Shown here: positions 37,147-48,369 of the stretch, one piece after another | Numbering within the stretch: position 1 is the first letter of the stretch | Layout: each line of letters opens with the position of its first letter | Assembly (NCBI RefSeq): GCF_030445035.2 | Contig: NC_080678.1 | Coordinates: 64,309,087 to 64,373,086, forward strand | Reading direction: 5' to 3' | Source of the DNA: Dasypus novemcinctus | Taxonomy: Eukaryota; Chordata; Mammalia; Cingulata; Dasypodidae | Length of the DNA: 64,000 bases | The notes under the pieces: model-generated | What the model was told of the DNA's origin: nothing | Seen by the model: the letters and a program-made list of their open reading frames with translations, nothing else | The model's database searches: none | Translations under genes and position numbers: made by a program

Positions 37147-37560
37147 GGGGGAAGGGGACATGGCTCAACTGATAGAGCATCTGCCTATCACAAGGAGGGT
37201 CTATACCCAGGACCTCCTGACACGTGATGAGCTGGCCCAAGCACAGTGCTGTCACACTCAAGGAGTGCCGTGCCATGTAGGGGCACCCCCGAGTAGGGGA
37301 GCCCCACATGCAAGGAGTGTGCCCAGCAAGGAGAGCCTCCCTGCATGAAAAAAAAAGTGCAGCCCACCTAGGAGTGGCGCCGCACACATGAAGAGCTGAC
37401 AAAGCAAGATAACGTGACAAAAAAAAAAGGCAGTTTTCCAGGGCCACCTGATAATACAAGGGGATGCAGAAGAACACAGAGTGAATGGACACAGACAGCA
37501 GACAAGGAGGGGAAGGGGAGAGAAATAAATAAAAAATGAATCTTTAAAAAACAAACAAAC
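37147..37560 (+). mobile_element. DAS-SINE, diverged
   Basis: Head 'ggggaaggggacatggctcaactgatagagc', then the family body ('aaggagtg', 'gagccccacatgcaaggagtg', 'aagtgcagcccacctaggag') and a tail of AAATAAATAAAAAATG...(AAAC)n. More diverged than the copies at 34.4 and 39.2 kb. Confidence 0.88.
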
Positions 37561-38869
37561 AAACATTTGGGATGGTGGTTCACTCTTCTCATGGGTTCTT
37601 CAGGCTGCAGTAAGGAATTTGACAAACAGGAGAGAAGTAAGTGCAAGTGATGTGGGAACTAAAAAGAGGAGTGGAAATACTGATATGAATGTGCACATTA
37701 AATAACTCACAGCTGAGACAATGCAGTAACTGAAGGAAGAAAAAAATAATGAAAAAGTTTAAAGAATAAAATATTTCAAACTCACAAGTAACATGTAGCA
37801 GTTCCCTTGACTTACTGGTTGATTTTGATTGTATTATAAACCTACCAAGCAAACCTTTTGTTCAGTGCTTATACAGGGGTCTATAGAAGCAGAATTCATT
37901 AGTCACTTTGCAACTTATCTGTCCTCTGTTCTTAGAGAAGGCAGTATTTTAAGAGGAGTTATAAACTGTCCATCCTTTAAATGTGAAACAATATGATTAA
38001 AACTGTTCAATGTTCCTATGAATATAAGATTATTTTATTACTTACATTTTAAGCTATGAACAATTCAGGAACTGTTTCTTCAAACTGTATATATCTTGGG
38101 GTTTAAGCACAACTTGAGAGATTGTAGGAATAGTGAATGTAGCACTAAGTGGTAACATATTTTTGTATCTTAGGTACAGGGAAATGGAGAATTGAACAGA
38201 GATAGTATCCAAGTGTTTGACCAAAATTCCATTTGAAAACTACAAAAAATATGTGAGATGAAGATTCTTTGAAAAATGGCCTTACAAGCTCAATAAATGT
38301 TTACTATTATGAAAGTTTAAAGATAGTTTTCCTGAAGTATTTGTTTGGGGAATCAAGATTGCGTTCAGAAGGTTTAAGCTACCTTAGAACCCCAATATTT
38401 CAAAGGCTTCATAGAATATAGAACTTTTTTTACCATCTTCAACGGTAGTCCAAAATAAGCTGTTTTCTTCCATAATTTGTTAAAGTAACTTTCGTCTGTT
38501 ATTTATTTTTTGAAGTTGAAATAAAGTTTAAAAAAAGCCCATACTTTGCTAACAGTGAAACAGAAGTTTGCTTTTATTTTTACTACTCTCAGCATCATCT
38601 TTCTGCCTCAGGCTGCACTTCTTTGATTTCACACTTCTGCCAGACCACAGAGCTCTCCCACCATTATGTCATACCCAACCCTTCCTAGTATGCCAGCACT
38701 CTCAGCTCCCTCAGATCCTTTCAGGATCTCTAACCCTTTTGAAAATTGTACATGTCTGGCTTTCCATCATTATAAGAACTATCTAGGGATTGGTAAACTA
38801 ATGCAGTGGATTTAGGGACCACTCCTATAGGGAAATTATTAACCAGGGTAATGTTCTCAAGAAAATGGT
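37561..38869. other. Intergenic DNA
   Basis: No gene or clear repeat. Confidence 0.4.
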
Positions 38870-39035
38870 CCCTAAGTCCCCCGAATCAAAATTACCTGAG
38901 GAGTTAAATTCACGGAACATGAGCCAGGAATTGTGATTAGAATCTCCCAGAGTGGTGCCTATAAACTGCATTTTAAAAAAATACACCTCTATGTAATGCT
39001 ATTGCACAGCCAGTTTTAAGAACTAGAGGACCAGT
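38870..39035. mobile_element. MER5/MER58-like hAT fragment
   Basis: 'gaatcaaaattacctgaggagttaa ... gaatctcccagagtggtgcct ... ccagttttaagaacta' has the layout of hAT-Charlie short elements. Confidence 0.5.
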
Positions 39036-39074
39036 GACACTGTCTTCCCAGGTAACACATTTGGACTACAGTGA

Positions 39075-39095
39075 CTATATATATATATATATATA
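39075..39095. repeat. (AT)n microsatellite
   Basis: About 10 uninterrupted AT units. Confidence 0.9.
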
Positions 39096-39239
39096 CAACA
39101 ATGAAACAAGGGCCCTGAATATATCATGATTATTGCTGACATTTTTTTTTCATTAGGAAAAGGATGTAACACATGATCCTCAGGTAGTCTATAAATGATA
39201 ATAATATTTAATTAGTTAACACCTAAAAGAAGAGAGGGG

Positions 39240-39640
39240 GAAGCGGACTTGGCCCAGTGATTAGGGCATCCATCTAACACATGGGAGGTCTGTGGTTCAA
39301 ACCCTGGGTCTCCTTGACCCGTGTGGAGCTGGCCCACGTGCAGCACTGATGCACGCAAGGAGTACCCTGCCACGCAGGGGTGTCCCCGTGTAGGGGAGCC
39401 CCACGTGCAAGGAGTGCACCCCATAAGAAGAGCTGTCCAGCTCGAAAGAAAGTTCAGCTTGCCCAGGAATGGCACTGCACACACGGAGAGCCGACACAAC
39501 AAGATGACTCAACAAAAAGAAACACAGATTCCCGTGCTGCTGACAAAGAAGAACACATAGCAAATAGACGCAGAGAACAGACAACCGGGGGTTGGGGGGA
39601 ACGGGAGAGAAATAAATAAAAAAATAAATCTTAAAAAAAA
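39240..39640 (+). mobile_element. DAS-SINE with perfect 15-bp TSD
   Basis: Head 'ggaagcggacttggcccag', box B 'ggttcaaaccc', family body and AAATAAATAAAAAAATAAATCTT(A)n tail. The duplication 'aaaagaagagagggg' is identical at 39225-39239 and 39641-39655. Confidence 0.93.
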
Positions 39641-39655
39641 AAAAGAAGAGAGGGG

Positions 39656-41030
39656 TTAAATACCTACAAGCTGACTATCAATTTCTGTTTTAAAAACTGT
39701 GGGCTGCCAATAATCTGCTACTTTCATTAGAAATCCAATTAGGTAGGTGACAATATCAATATTAAGAGATGACAAATAAAAGAAAAAATCTACTAAATTT
39801 TCAACAGCTATTCACTTTTATCTCTTAACCTCAAACTTCTTAGGTCATCATTTATCATAACTTGTCCAACTAATGTTTGTATTCCAATTCACAATTTTCT
39901 CCCCATCACATATACATATACATCTTTTCCTTCAGCCACATTGCTACTTCTTGTTCCTAAAAACATTCTTACATTATCCAATATTTCGGTTATTCTCAAT
40001 TAACTTCTTTTGCCTAGAATATATTTTAGTCTAATAATTCCCTATGAAACACACCTTCTACAAAGGCCCATGGATCATATGGAAATATTTCCAAAACAAT
40101 CTTTAGATCCACTCTACCTCACATGGAGTTATTCCCTCACCCCACATATTTCTGTAGCATATTCATTTTAGGTTAACTTTAACATTTTTGTAAATATAGA
40201 AAAAATATTTGAGGCACATGCCAAAAATCTATCAATTAGTAGTGTTTGCATGCAATACTGTGTGGGGGAAGTGGTTTAAGTCACATTAAGGAAAGAGAGC
40301 CAGCAGTGAGTATGGGTGCCTGTTATGGGAGTGTAAGCAGAGAAAGACCATCAATGATAACTATTTTATATAAATCAATGTACACCTACACTGAGCAAAG
40401 CCAATCAGAATATCACACCATAATATTACAACAACATTCATATAAACTCTAAAACCCATTGCCATAGATTTTCAAAGATATTTATGATCAAAGGACACTT
40501 GAACTGTTTGCTTTGTGCACACTATAGGTGGTCAACTTGCTTTCCTCAGGCCTGTTTTCTATTAGTCCATGAATTCAAATGGATTTTTTCCCCTTCATTT
40601 CGTGAAGGGCAACAATGTTCAAAGAGCCTCTGGTTGCCTTCAAAGAACTATTCTCATGCCAGATATACTTAGGACAACATAGGTTAAATAAATAAGGAAA
40701 CTTAGAAAGTTCAGTTTTCACTGAAAATTATTTAACTTAATTTTACTAGATATGGACTGTTCAGAAAAAAGAAATCATTATTATAGTAGCAAGCAACAAG
40801 TACTCAACATGGTATGAGATATAGTGGGAGTGTGGTTTCCAATTCAAGAAGTAGAGTAGTATCCTTTAGTAAATGAATAAGACATTGGGCCAATTCAAGA
40901 GGGACATGAGGGACACTGTAATATAAAATGGCACAAGAGTGTAGAGAAACTGCAAATCAAGGACCAAGGACAAAAGTATGAAATTTTATAGAAATCTTAA
41001 AATGGTTTGTTATAAGGATGGTGTTAGAGA
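39656..41030. other. Intergenic DNA
   Basis: No gene or clear repeat. Confidence 0.4.
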
Positions 41031-41483
41031 TGTATTATGTAATCCAGAAAAACATATTCTTAACCTATTTCTGTAGTTGTGAAATCCATTAAAAATAGGA
41101 TGTTTTGATGATGTTATTTCTAGTTAAGGTGGTGGCCAACTAAATCAGTTGGGCTTTAATCTGGATTACTGGAATCCTTTATAAACAAAATGAAACTCAG
41201 CCATGGAGAGAAAGCCATGGGAAGCAAAGAGCTAGAAGTCAATGGAATCCAGAGGAGAAAGGACAAAATGCTGCTATGTGCATTGCCATGTAACAGAAAA
41301 GCCAAGGACCCAAGGATCACAGCAGTCAGTCTCAGAATGCCATAGTCTTTCAGGAGAAAGCATAATCTTGCTGACACCTTGGTTTTGGACTTCTCCTACC
41401 TTCAAAACTATGAGTCAATATATTTCTGTTATTTAAACCAACCCATTATATGGTATGTGTTTAGCAGCTGGGAAACTGAAACA
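41031..41483 (+). mobile_element. MaLR-like solo LTR
   Basis: Starts 'tgtattatgtaatccagaaaaac' and ends 'cagctgggaaactgaaaca'. It carries the family blocks 'tttataaacaaaatgaaactcag', 'ctgacaccttggttttggac' and 'ttaaaccaacccattatatggtat'. It is of the same family as the LTR at 54.0 kb. Confidence 0.8.
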
Positions 41484-43490
41484 GATGGAGATTATTTATC
41501 CAGATCTTTCACCAATCATATATACTTCTGTGAGGATATAGTGATGCCTGGGAAGAAATTATATTTTTAATTCAAAGTATTTAATATATTATATATGTTA
41601 CATCAGTAATAGATATAATTTCACATAATTAACCAAGTCAGAAATATTAGACAGGCTTCAATAGACTTCAACTGAAATAAAACAAGTCCATTGTCCTCTT
41701 CACAAAATTTAATATGTCAAAGAAAGACAAACATTCGAGCAGAAAACATTTCTTGAATTCTAAGCAACACTAAGTGTGAATGACATCTTAACACAAAATT
41801 TAAAATGAACCAGGCTGTCATTTAACTTCTTTACAAATAAACAGGATATCCAGGTAGAAAATAGCAAACCTCTAATAGCAATCCATACTGCAACAAAGTT
41901 AGATGAGTTTCCTGTAGCTTCCAGGTGTCTTCATGATTGAAATAAATGACTCCTTAAAAAATAAAGAATATACTAAATTATAAAGAGAAAATGCCTGCAT
42001 CCATAATTTAGAATTTATGTATATATATATATATACATAAAAACGTTCGATGCTCAAGAGACCTAGCTGGGAAAACCATACACAGCATTATAACCTGTTG
42101 CCAAATTAAAATAAAATACTGTAACATGTCCAACAGAAAAGACTACTTTAGAGAAAAGTCATTTTATATATTTCCCTTAAATCACACTCTAGTTATTGGG
42201 TACTAAGTTTACTGAGCTACAAACTGAAACAAAGGTCAAAATCACTACATTATTTAGCTATATAATGAAAGTTATGCCTTGAAGCATAAGTAACTCCATG
42301 GTTTTAGATTTCCTATTGTATAAAGGAAACTGTATGTATGATTTGAATTATCTGATTAGTCCATCCATTTTGTTGTTTTATGAGTAACCTTCCCCACCAC
42401 TACATACTCTTATACTTTCAGATCACCACTACAACAACATCGCCAGACCCAAACTTAGTTATTGAACTGCTCTTGAAAATTCCTGGGATGGGGAGAAAGA
42501 TGGGGAGGTTTGAAAAATAGATTTCTTCTTCTGATAGGCAAACACTTTAAAAATAAGTATCTTTTTATTCCTGTCTCAAAACCATTGGAACATCCTGTCA
42601 CTATTGCCAAGGGTGACACAGGCACCTAACAATGTATCTTCTCTCATGTTTAAATTCCAGTAATCTCTGAATATTGTTCAACATCATTAAGTTGTAAAAT
42701 TAGTTATTATGGTAGTCATAGGGCAGTGTTTAAAAACAAAGCACTAGTTTTGCTAATCTATGTGAAGTTACTATACTTTAACATAAACTTTTTACATTAT
42801 AAAGGTTTTCTCTATTTTCTAATTTTGTTCCTGAAACTTTGAGAAGTAGAATATTACTTAAGCATGGTGAGTTTGCATTGCTGAAAGTACTTTTCAATGT
42901 TCTTAGAAAATCAATTCAAAAGCCTTCAGTGGCTAATACACCAAGTAATACTGCTGTGTGAAAGGTAGTTCTAGTCAATTAACACTGGCAATGTACTTGT
43001 TTTGATTGGTAACTGTCACCATCCAGAAATGCTAGCATCATTGAACTTTAGAGATTATTTTGATGGGTATAATATGCAGCCTTTCATAATTACAATCACT
43101 GTATACTTCTTACTCTTAAGCAGCCAACAGTCTAAAATAAGAGGCTCCATTCTGATATGACTCTCATGTTGCTTTATAAGATATCTAATTGCCTAAATGG
43201 ATTTCAGCTTTCTAGTTGCTGTCATTATAGCAAATCCCAATAAGCAATCATTACTCAGGGAGATGTGTTTACCTGTTGAGTATCAAAGTATTTGTACTGC
43301 TTTTTAAATGTGCATTCTACCTAGAATGAATGTACTTCAAAATGGTGTGATTTCCCAGACAGTTCTATGTCAAAAGATAAAAACACACCTGTAGAACTTT
43401 TGCCAATATAGGAATAAACCCACTTCAACAGGTTTTCATGCCACCTGGGTGAAAGCTTTTGTGTCCTTATAGCCATCAGAGGAAAGCCAC
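41484..43490. other. Intergenic DNA
   Basis: AT-rich. A TA-rich microsatellite lies at 42017-42038. No gene. Confidence 0.45.
42017..42038. repeat. (TA)n microsatellite
   Basis: Near-perfect TA/AT run bounded by 'tatg' and 'acata'. Confidence 0.88.
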
Positions 43491-43835
43491 AAAATCCTTA
43501 TGAATTCACGACTCCCACTTCTCCTTATACTTTATGCTCCAAGTTCTGCTTGGCCACTGGCATTCCTTAAATCACCAGTCTTTCTCACTTCCTGAACTCC
43601 GCTAAAGATATTCTTTCCACCTAGTATATGAGACTATGCTCAGTGCTGTCAAAACACGCTTAATCCTTAAAAATGACAGAAAACATTATTTTTGTTATAA
43701 GTTTTTCATGCATTTTCTTCCATGTCTACATTTAAATTCAAAGAAAGCAAGGATATTATCTTTTTTTACCCCCAAAACTTTTGTTCAGCACATAGCTAAC
43801 AGTCAATAAATGCTTAATGAAATCTATTTCTGGTT
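43491..43835. repeat. L2-like fragments
   Basis: 'gctccaagttctgcttggccactggc' and 'gttcagcacatagctaacagtcaataaatgctt' are typical of old L2 3' regions. Confidence 0.5.
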
Positions 43836-46459
43836 AATTTATTTTGTTCTGAAAATGTTCAAAGGCATTTCTTTGTGAAACCTGACACTTTCAATCTAGG
43901 TTGCTTCTATCACAGCATTCATGCCTTATCAGGGCCCCTATTTATTGATTAGTAAACTCCTTGATGGTAGGATTCAAAAATAAGTCTTTTGAACTCCAGT
44001 ATGCAGCACCTGACTTTCATGAAGGAGATATTCAATTTATTGACTAATGTATTTAATATGTTCTCATGAAAAAATGTAACTGGTGTTAGGGGCACAGAAG
44101 TGTTTTTGTTTCCTCCATTTTTCCCATAATCTGCCGTGAAGTTAGTTTTAAGTGGCAAGAGACAATTTAACAAAGTTTGCAGATGTAGTAAATCACCAGT
44201 TGTATATCTTTAATTTATGGTCTATCATTAAAAAATAATGAAATCATAATTGTTGGGGCAGAAATCCTTGAATTTCATACTATCTGAGAGTAATTTAAGG
44301 TTTTCTAACACTGGACTCTGTGTATTTGCTGTAGATGGCACTCGACAAATTCTAGAAAACACCTACAGATCCAAGAAAAGATAAGGTTTGATCACACATA
44401 ATCCAGTGAATATTTACTTAGTACTTTTAAAGTAAGAAGGCACTGCTGTAAATCCATTTGTGGATAAAAGGTATCTATTACAATACAGAGGAATTATGAG
44501 GGCAAATGGTTAATTACAAGATCTGTCTCTGAAAAAGAGAAGCCTAATACCCCTTATGCAGTTACTTCCTCTATCTAATCCCCAATACTTCAGGCAATTA
44601 TATGTATGTTTGTGTGTATTTGTATATATACCCCTACTAAATTTATAATTTCTTTAATTTTATCTTATTTCTTCACCATGGTTGAAAACGATACCCTGAA
44701 ACAAAGGTAGGTACCATAGTTATCAAGACTAGGATTTTCAAGCTAGAAAACAAAACCCCTTCCTTCCAGCAGTCTCTTCATTATCTTCATGACATAACTG
44801 AATGGAAGAATTTAAACGTCAGTACATAGATCGTACCAAATTACTTTTGTACTTCTACAATGCCTGGCCGTGGTAATCCTGACCTTACATATATGGAGAC
44901 TCTGGACAGGTCTCTGTCCCTGAAGAAAGTATTTTCCATCAAATATACATGTAAAGCACAAATTATTGTCCACTGATTTCAAGAAAAGGTTGAGAATTTA
45001 ATATACCTACTAGTATTAATAAAACTAGATTAAATAATAAAATTGGCATTCTTGGTCTTTATGATTGATTCTGAAGATTAGCCTCAAAGTTTATGCAATA
45101 CAATTTTATAACTTGGGGAATCTATGGAAATACATTTTACATAAACTCATTCTTCCATTAAACAAAACTAGTTTGATTACTGCAACATTTTTTTCCTTTC
45201 TATTTTTATATACTATGTACAAACCAAATATTTGTGCATTATATTTTAGACAGTTCTATAGTTTCTTTTATAAATTGTATAGGTGATAGATAATCTCATA
45301 TGTAATAGTCCTACCATCTCCTGAAAGCACAGTCCCTGGATTTTCCTACTGCTTTTCCATCTCAAAATGTGACTCCAGGTATACAATAACTAATCTATTT
45401 TAAATAATCACTGACACCTTCACATGGGTCTGACCACTATGAAGTACAGGATAAAATGAATTTTGCATGCCTCATATAGGTGTACTTAATAAAGCTCATC
45501 TGATAACTTGAACTTTAGAAATGCAGTTGAATATGGCATTTGAAATCTAATCTCTCACACTGAGAACTCTATAAAGATTAATAAGGTTTTTCATAACTAT
45601 GTCTTACGTAAGAGAATTTATACACCCAAAATGTAAAATTAGGAAAGGTCTCAAAAAATATAAATAAATGTTGGTTTTCAGTACTCAGTACTAGTGCCTA
45701 GGTTATTTCAAGTTCCAAAAGTAAAGTGAATCAGTAAGGTGTGCTTGTTAATTAATGAACTTCCAATCCATACAATAAGTTCCATAGACGCCAGGGTATA
45801 AGTACTAAAAGGGTCATTTAAAGACTGGACTTGTTATAGTAATAAAACCAATTTATTTAATTTCACACTCCATTTGTATTTTAAAATGTATGCATATTTG
45901 GCTCAGAGGAGATATAAAAATTGCAATACAAGTTGCATAAATTCTATAATAGAAAAATAGGATCTATTGACACAGAAAGGCTCTAAAATGGGAGAAAATT
46001 AACTGTGAGACTAATTACTCTGTTTTCAAAATTAGCAAAAACTTCTCAGATGTCATGCCTAATAATTTCATACATCTTTGTAGATACTTGTTTTATTTCC
46101 CTTTGGAAGAACAAGTTCATGAAAATAACCAATAAAACCTCAATAAAATATATAATTGCAATTCAAAAATGAATATATATTGATATCACAAGGAAAAAAG
46201 AACTATTTTCAGACATTCATGATTTTCACTGACTGCCACTGCTGCAAAAAGTACATACAAAGTTAGCACTATACAAAAAAAATATAAATTGCAGACGTTA
46301 GCCTTTCAATTCATGGCAGGGTATAATGTGAGAAGTGAAACTTGAATTACATGATTTTCAAAATTGTGACGATGGAAAGAGAGATAGCTTTACTGAAAAA
46401 AAAACTTAAGAATACAGAAGATATAAACTGAAAAAACAAACAAACAAAAGACAAGCATA
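43836..46459. other. Intergenic DNA
   Basis: AT-rich with no gene or clear repeat. Confidence 0.45.
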
Positions 46460-46467
46460 CTCTAAGA

Positions 46468-47180
46468 CAGGGGTTCGTAACCTTTTTTGTTCCACGGATC
46501 CCTTTGCCAGTCAAGTAAAAACCACAGACCCCTTCTCAGAACGTAGCAGTAGATAGTTTGATAGTCAACATTAGCATGTCTTTAAATTAAATTTTAGGAT
46601 TATTCAAAACTACATTTTACAACTTTCCCATAATTTCAATACCTGGTAACCTAACACAGTTCATCATCTGTTCAAATAGTTCTTTTCAGCAAACATTCAG
46701 AAATTCAAGTTTTTCCCACAGTGTCATAAAACCACCTCCTCCAGCCTTTCCAATTTGTTTGCAGGTAGTTAGCCACTGCACTCAGAACATGATATGTCAA
46801 AATAAAAATCATACTAAGTCCACACTATACTGTGTATTTAATAAGTATATCACACCTGCACCAACATGTCCCCACAAGAATTTTTAAATGCAGAAAATAA
46901 AATTACAAAGGAAATCAGTTACATATATTGAAATAGTTACTAAAATAAAAAACATGTGCTTCCTTTAACTTAACACATTAAATAATAATCCAATATATCA
47001 AAAATAGAGGAAAGCTAAATTTTATTTTTTAAAGACATGTCAATGTGTAGACTGTTTATCTTGAATAAGAACATGAAACTGTGGTGTAATATTTGGCAAG
47101 GCAACACATATCATGCTAGACATCTATGTGAGTTATTTTTTTCAATTCAAGGTCACAGGCTCCCTCGTTATGAACCCCTG
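46468..47180. mobile_element. Non-autonomous hAT DNA transposon, 713 bp
   Basis: Terminal inverted repeats CAGGGGTTC-G/A-TAAC at both ends, and an identical 8-bp duplication 'ctctaaga' at 46460-46467 and 47181-47188, the size expected for hAT. 'ccacggatccctttg' and 'ccacagaccccttctcagaa' are typical of mammalian hAT-Charlie relatives. No transposase frame. Confidence 0.92.
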
Positions 47181-47188
47181 CTCTAAGA

Positions 47189-48240
47189 CATCTGGATAAC
47201 ATAACACACATTCTTTCCAAGCTTGCATGAACCATAAAAAATGAACACATTCAAGACTATAACTGCTTCCCTCACCAAATTTCAAAGGTTTTATTATATA
47301 GACCACATTCTCTAACCAAATTAGAATAAACTAGAAATATATAGCCTTAAATATCTGAATAAATATCTTTCTTGCACACAGCAATGCCCCTCACCCTTGA
47401 CACAATGAGCCAATCATGCAGAGAGGAACAGACTGAAAGCAAAAGACACAGAAACATTCATGCAGAATCTCCAGAGAATATACACACAAAGACAAAGGGA
47501 AACAGAAACTCAGACACAGACCAACAGACAGATAAGGGTCCCTGTGTTTTCCCACTGGTACTCAATATAATTACTCTCTGATATACTGAGTGTTCTCTGA
47601 AACCATCTTATTAATGTGGTTACTTGCTCGCCCTCATTATGTTCCATGTGGGCAGGGATGAAGTCAGGTCAGTGCACTGCTGCAGCGCCAGTTTGCAGCA
47701 AGGGGGCCCAACAGAGGGCAAGGGCTCAACAAACATTTGGATCAGTGAATAAATTCATCTTCCCATATTTTAATCACCTACATAAGGCACTCTTCCCTCC
47801 CTGATTAAGTTCAGAATGGTTACATCACATGGACTTGGGCAGCAACCCCAGAGGCCTCAGTCCAGGGCCCCCTGCCCATGTGAATCCCCTCCCTCCATAC
47901 TAGTTCCAACTCCTGTCATGTTAGTGGCCTTTTTGCATCTGTTAGAGTTACAAACAGGCTACCAAGAGAGATCTAAGGATTTCAATAAGCAGAATCCATA
48001 GCCTACCCCCATGTGGTGGTTGTCACGAATCAGGCTGTTCTGGGGAGTTCACAGTCGAACCTGCAAAGAGGGTGGGGCCAGGGAACTAGGGAAGAGGAAC
48101 AGAGAGGTTAGCCCAGGGAAGCCGGGTAAGGGGGTGGGGGGATAAACTCCAACCATATCATAGGTTCCTTCCTATACCACCCTGCCCCCATGAACAGTGG
48201 AGCTCAGATGCTGAAAGTAGACTAGAGGCCCTCACTCCTT
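47189..48240 (-). other. ZWINT 3' flank / probable 3' UTR
   Basis: Downstream of the ZWINT stop there is no second gene. It contains a possible non-coding last exon (acceptor before 48060), two candidate poly(A) signals, and at about 47600-47750 a stretch resembling an ancient mammalian-wide repeat. The extent of the UTR is not determined. Confidence 0.45.
47769..47774 (-). terminator. Candidate ZWINT polyadenylation signal (ATTAAA)
   Basis: ATTAAA on the gene strand, about 470 bases past the stop, followed by a GT-rich stretch. A canonical AATAAA occurs further on at 47295-47290. Choosing between them needs transcript data. Confidence 0.3.
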
Positions 48241-48369
48241 TCACACCTGCAGTCCAAGGACACCAGGGCCTGAGTTGGGGTCTGACCTGTTCTGGCATCC
48301 TTCCCCATGCTGCTGTCCTGTAGGGAGCCGTGGCAAGCTTGCATCTCCAGCAGGCTGTGGGCCATCAGC
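48241..48369 (-). CDS. ZWINT: ZWINT coding exon 8 with extended C-terminus
   Basis: The acceptor CTCAAG leads into a segment matching the human last residues (Q-P-A-G-D-x-x-L-P). Human ends there, but here the frame continues for 29 codons to TGA at 48243-48241. A donor-like CAG|GTGTGA sits at the last codons, and a good acceptor (CTCTTTGCAG) precedes 48060. If spliced, the frame would end after three codons of the next exon, giving 313 residues. Confidence 0.85.
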   Translation of the reverse strand, partial: ADGPQPAGDASLPRLPTGQQHGEGCQNRSDPNSGPGVLGLQV

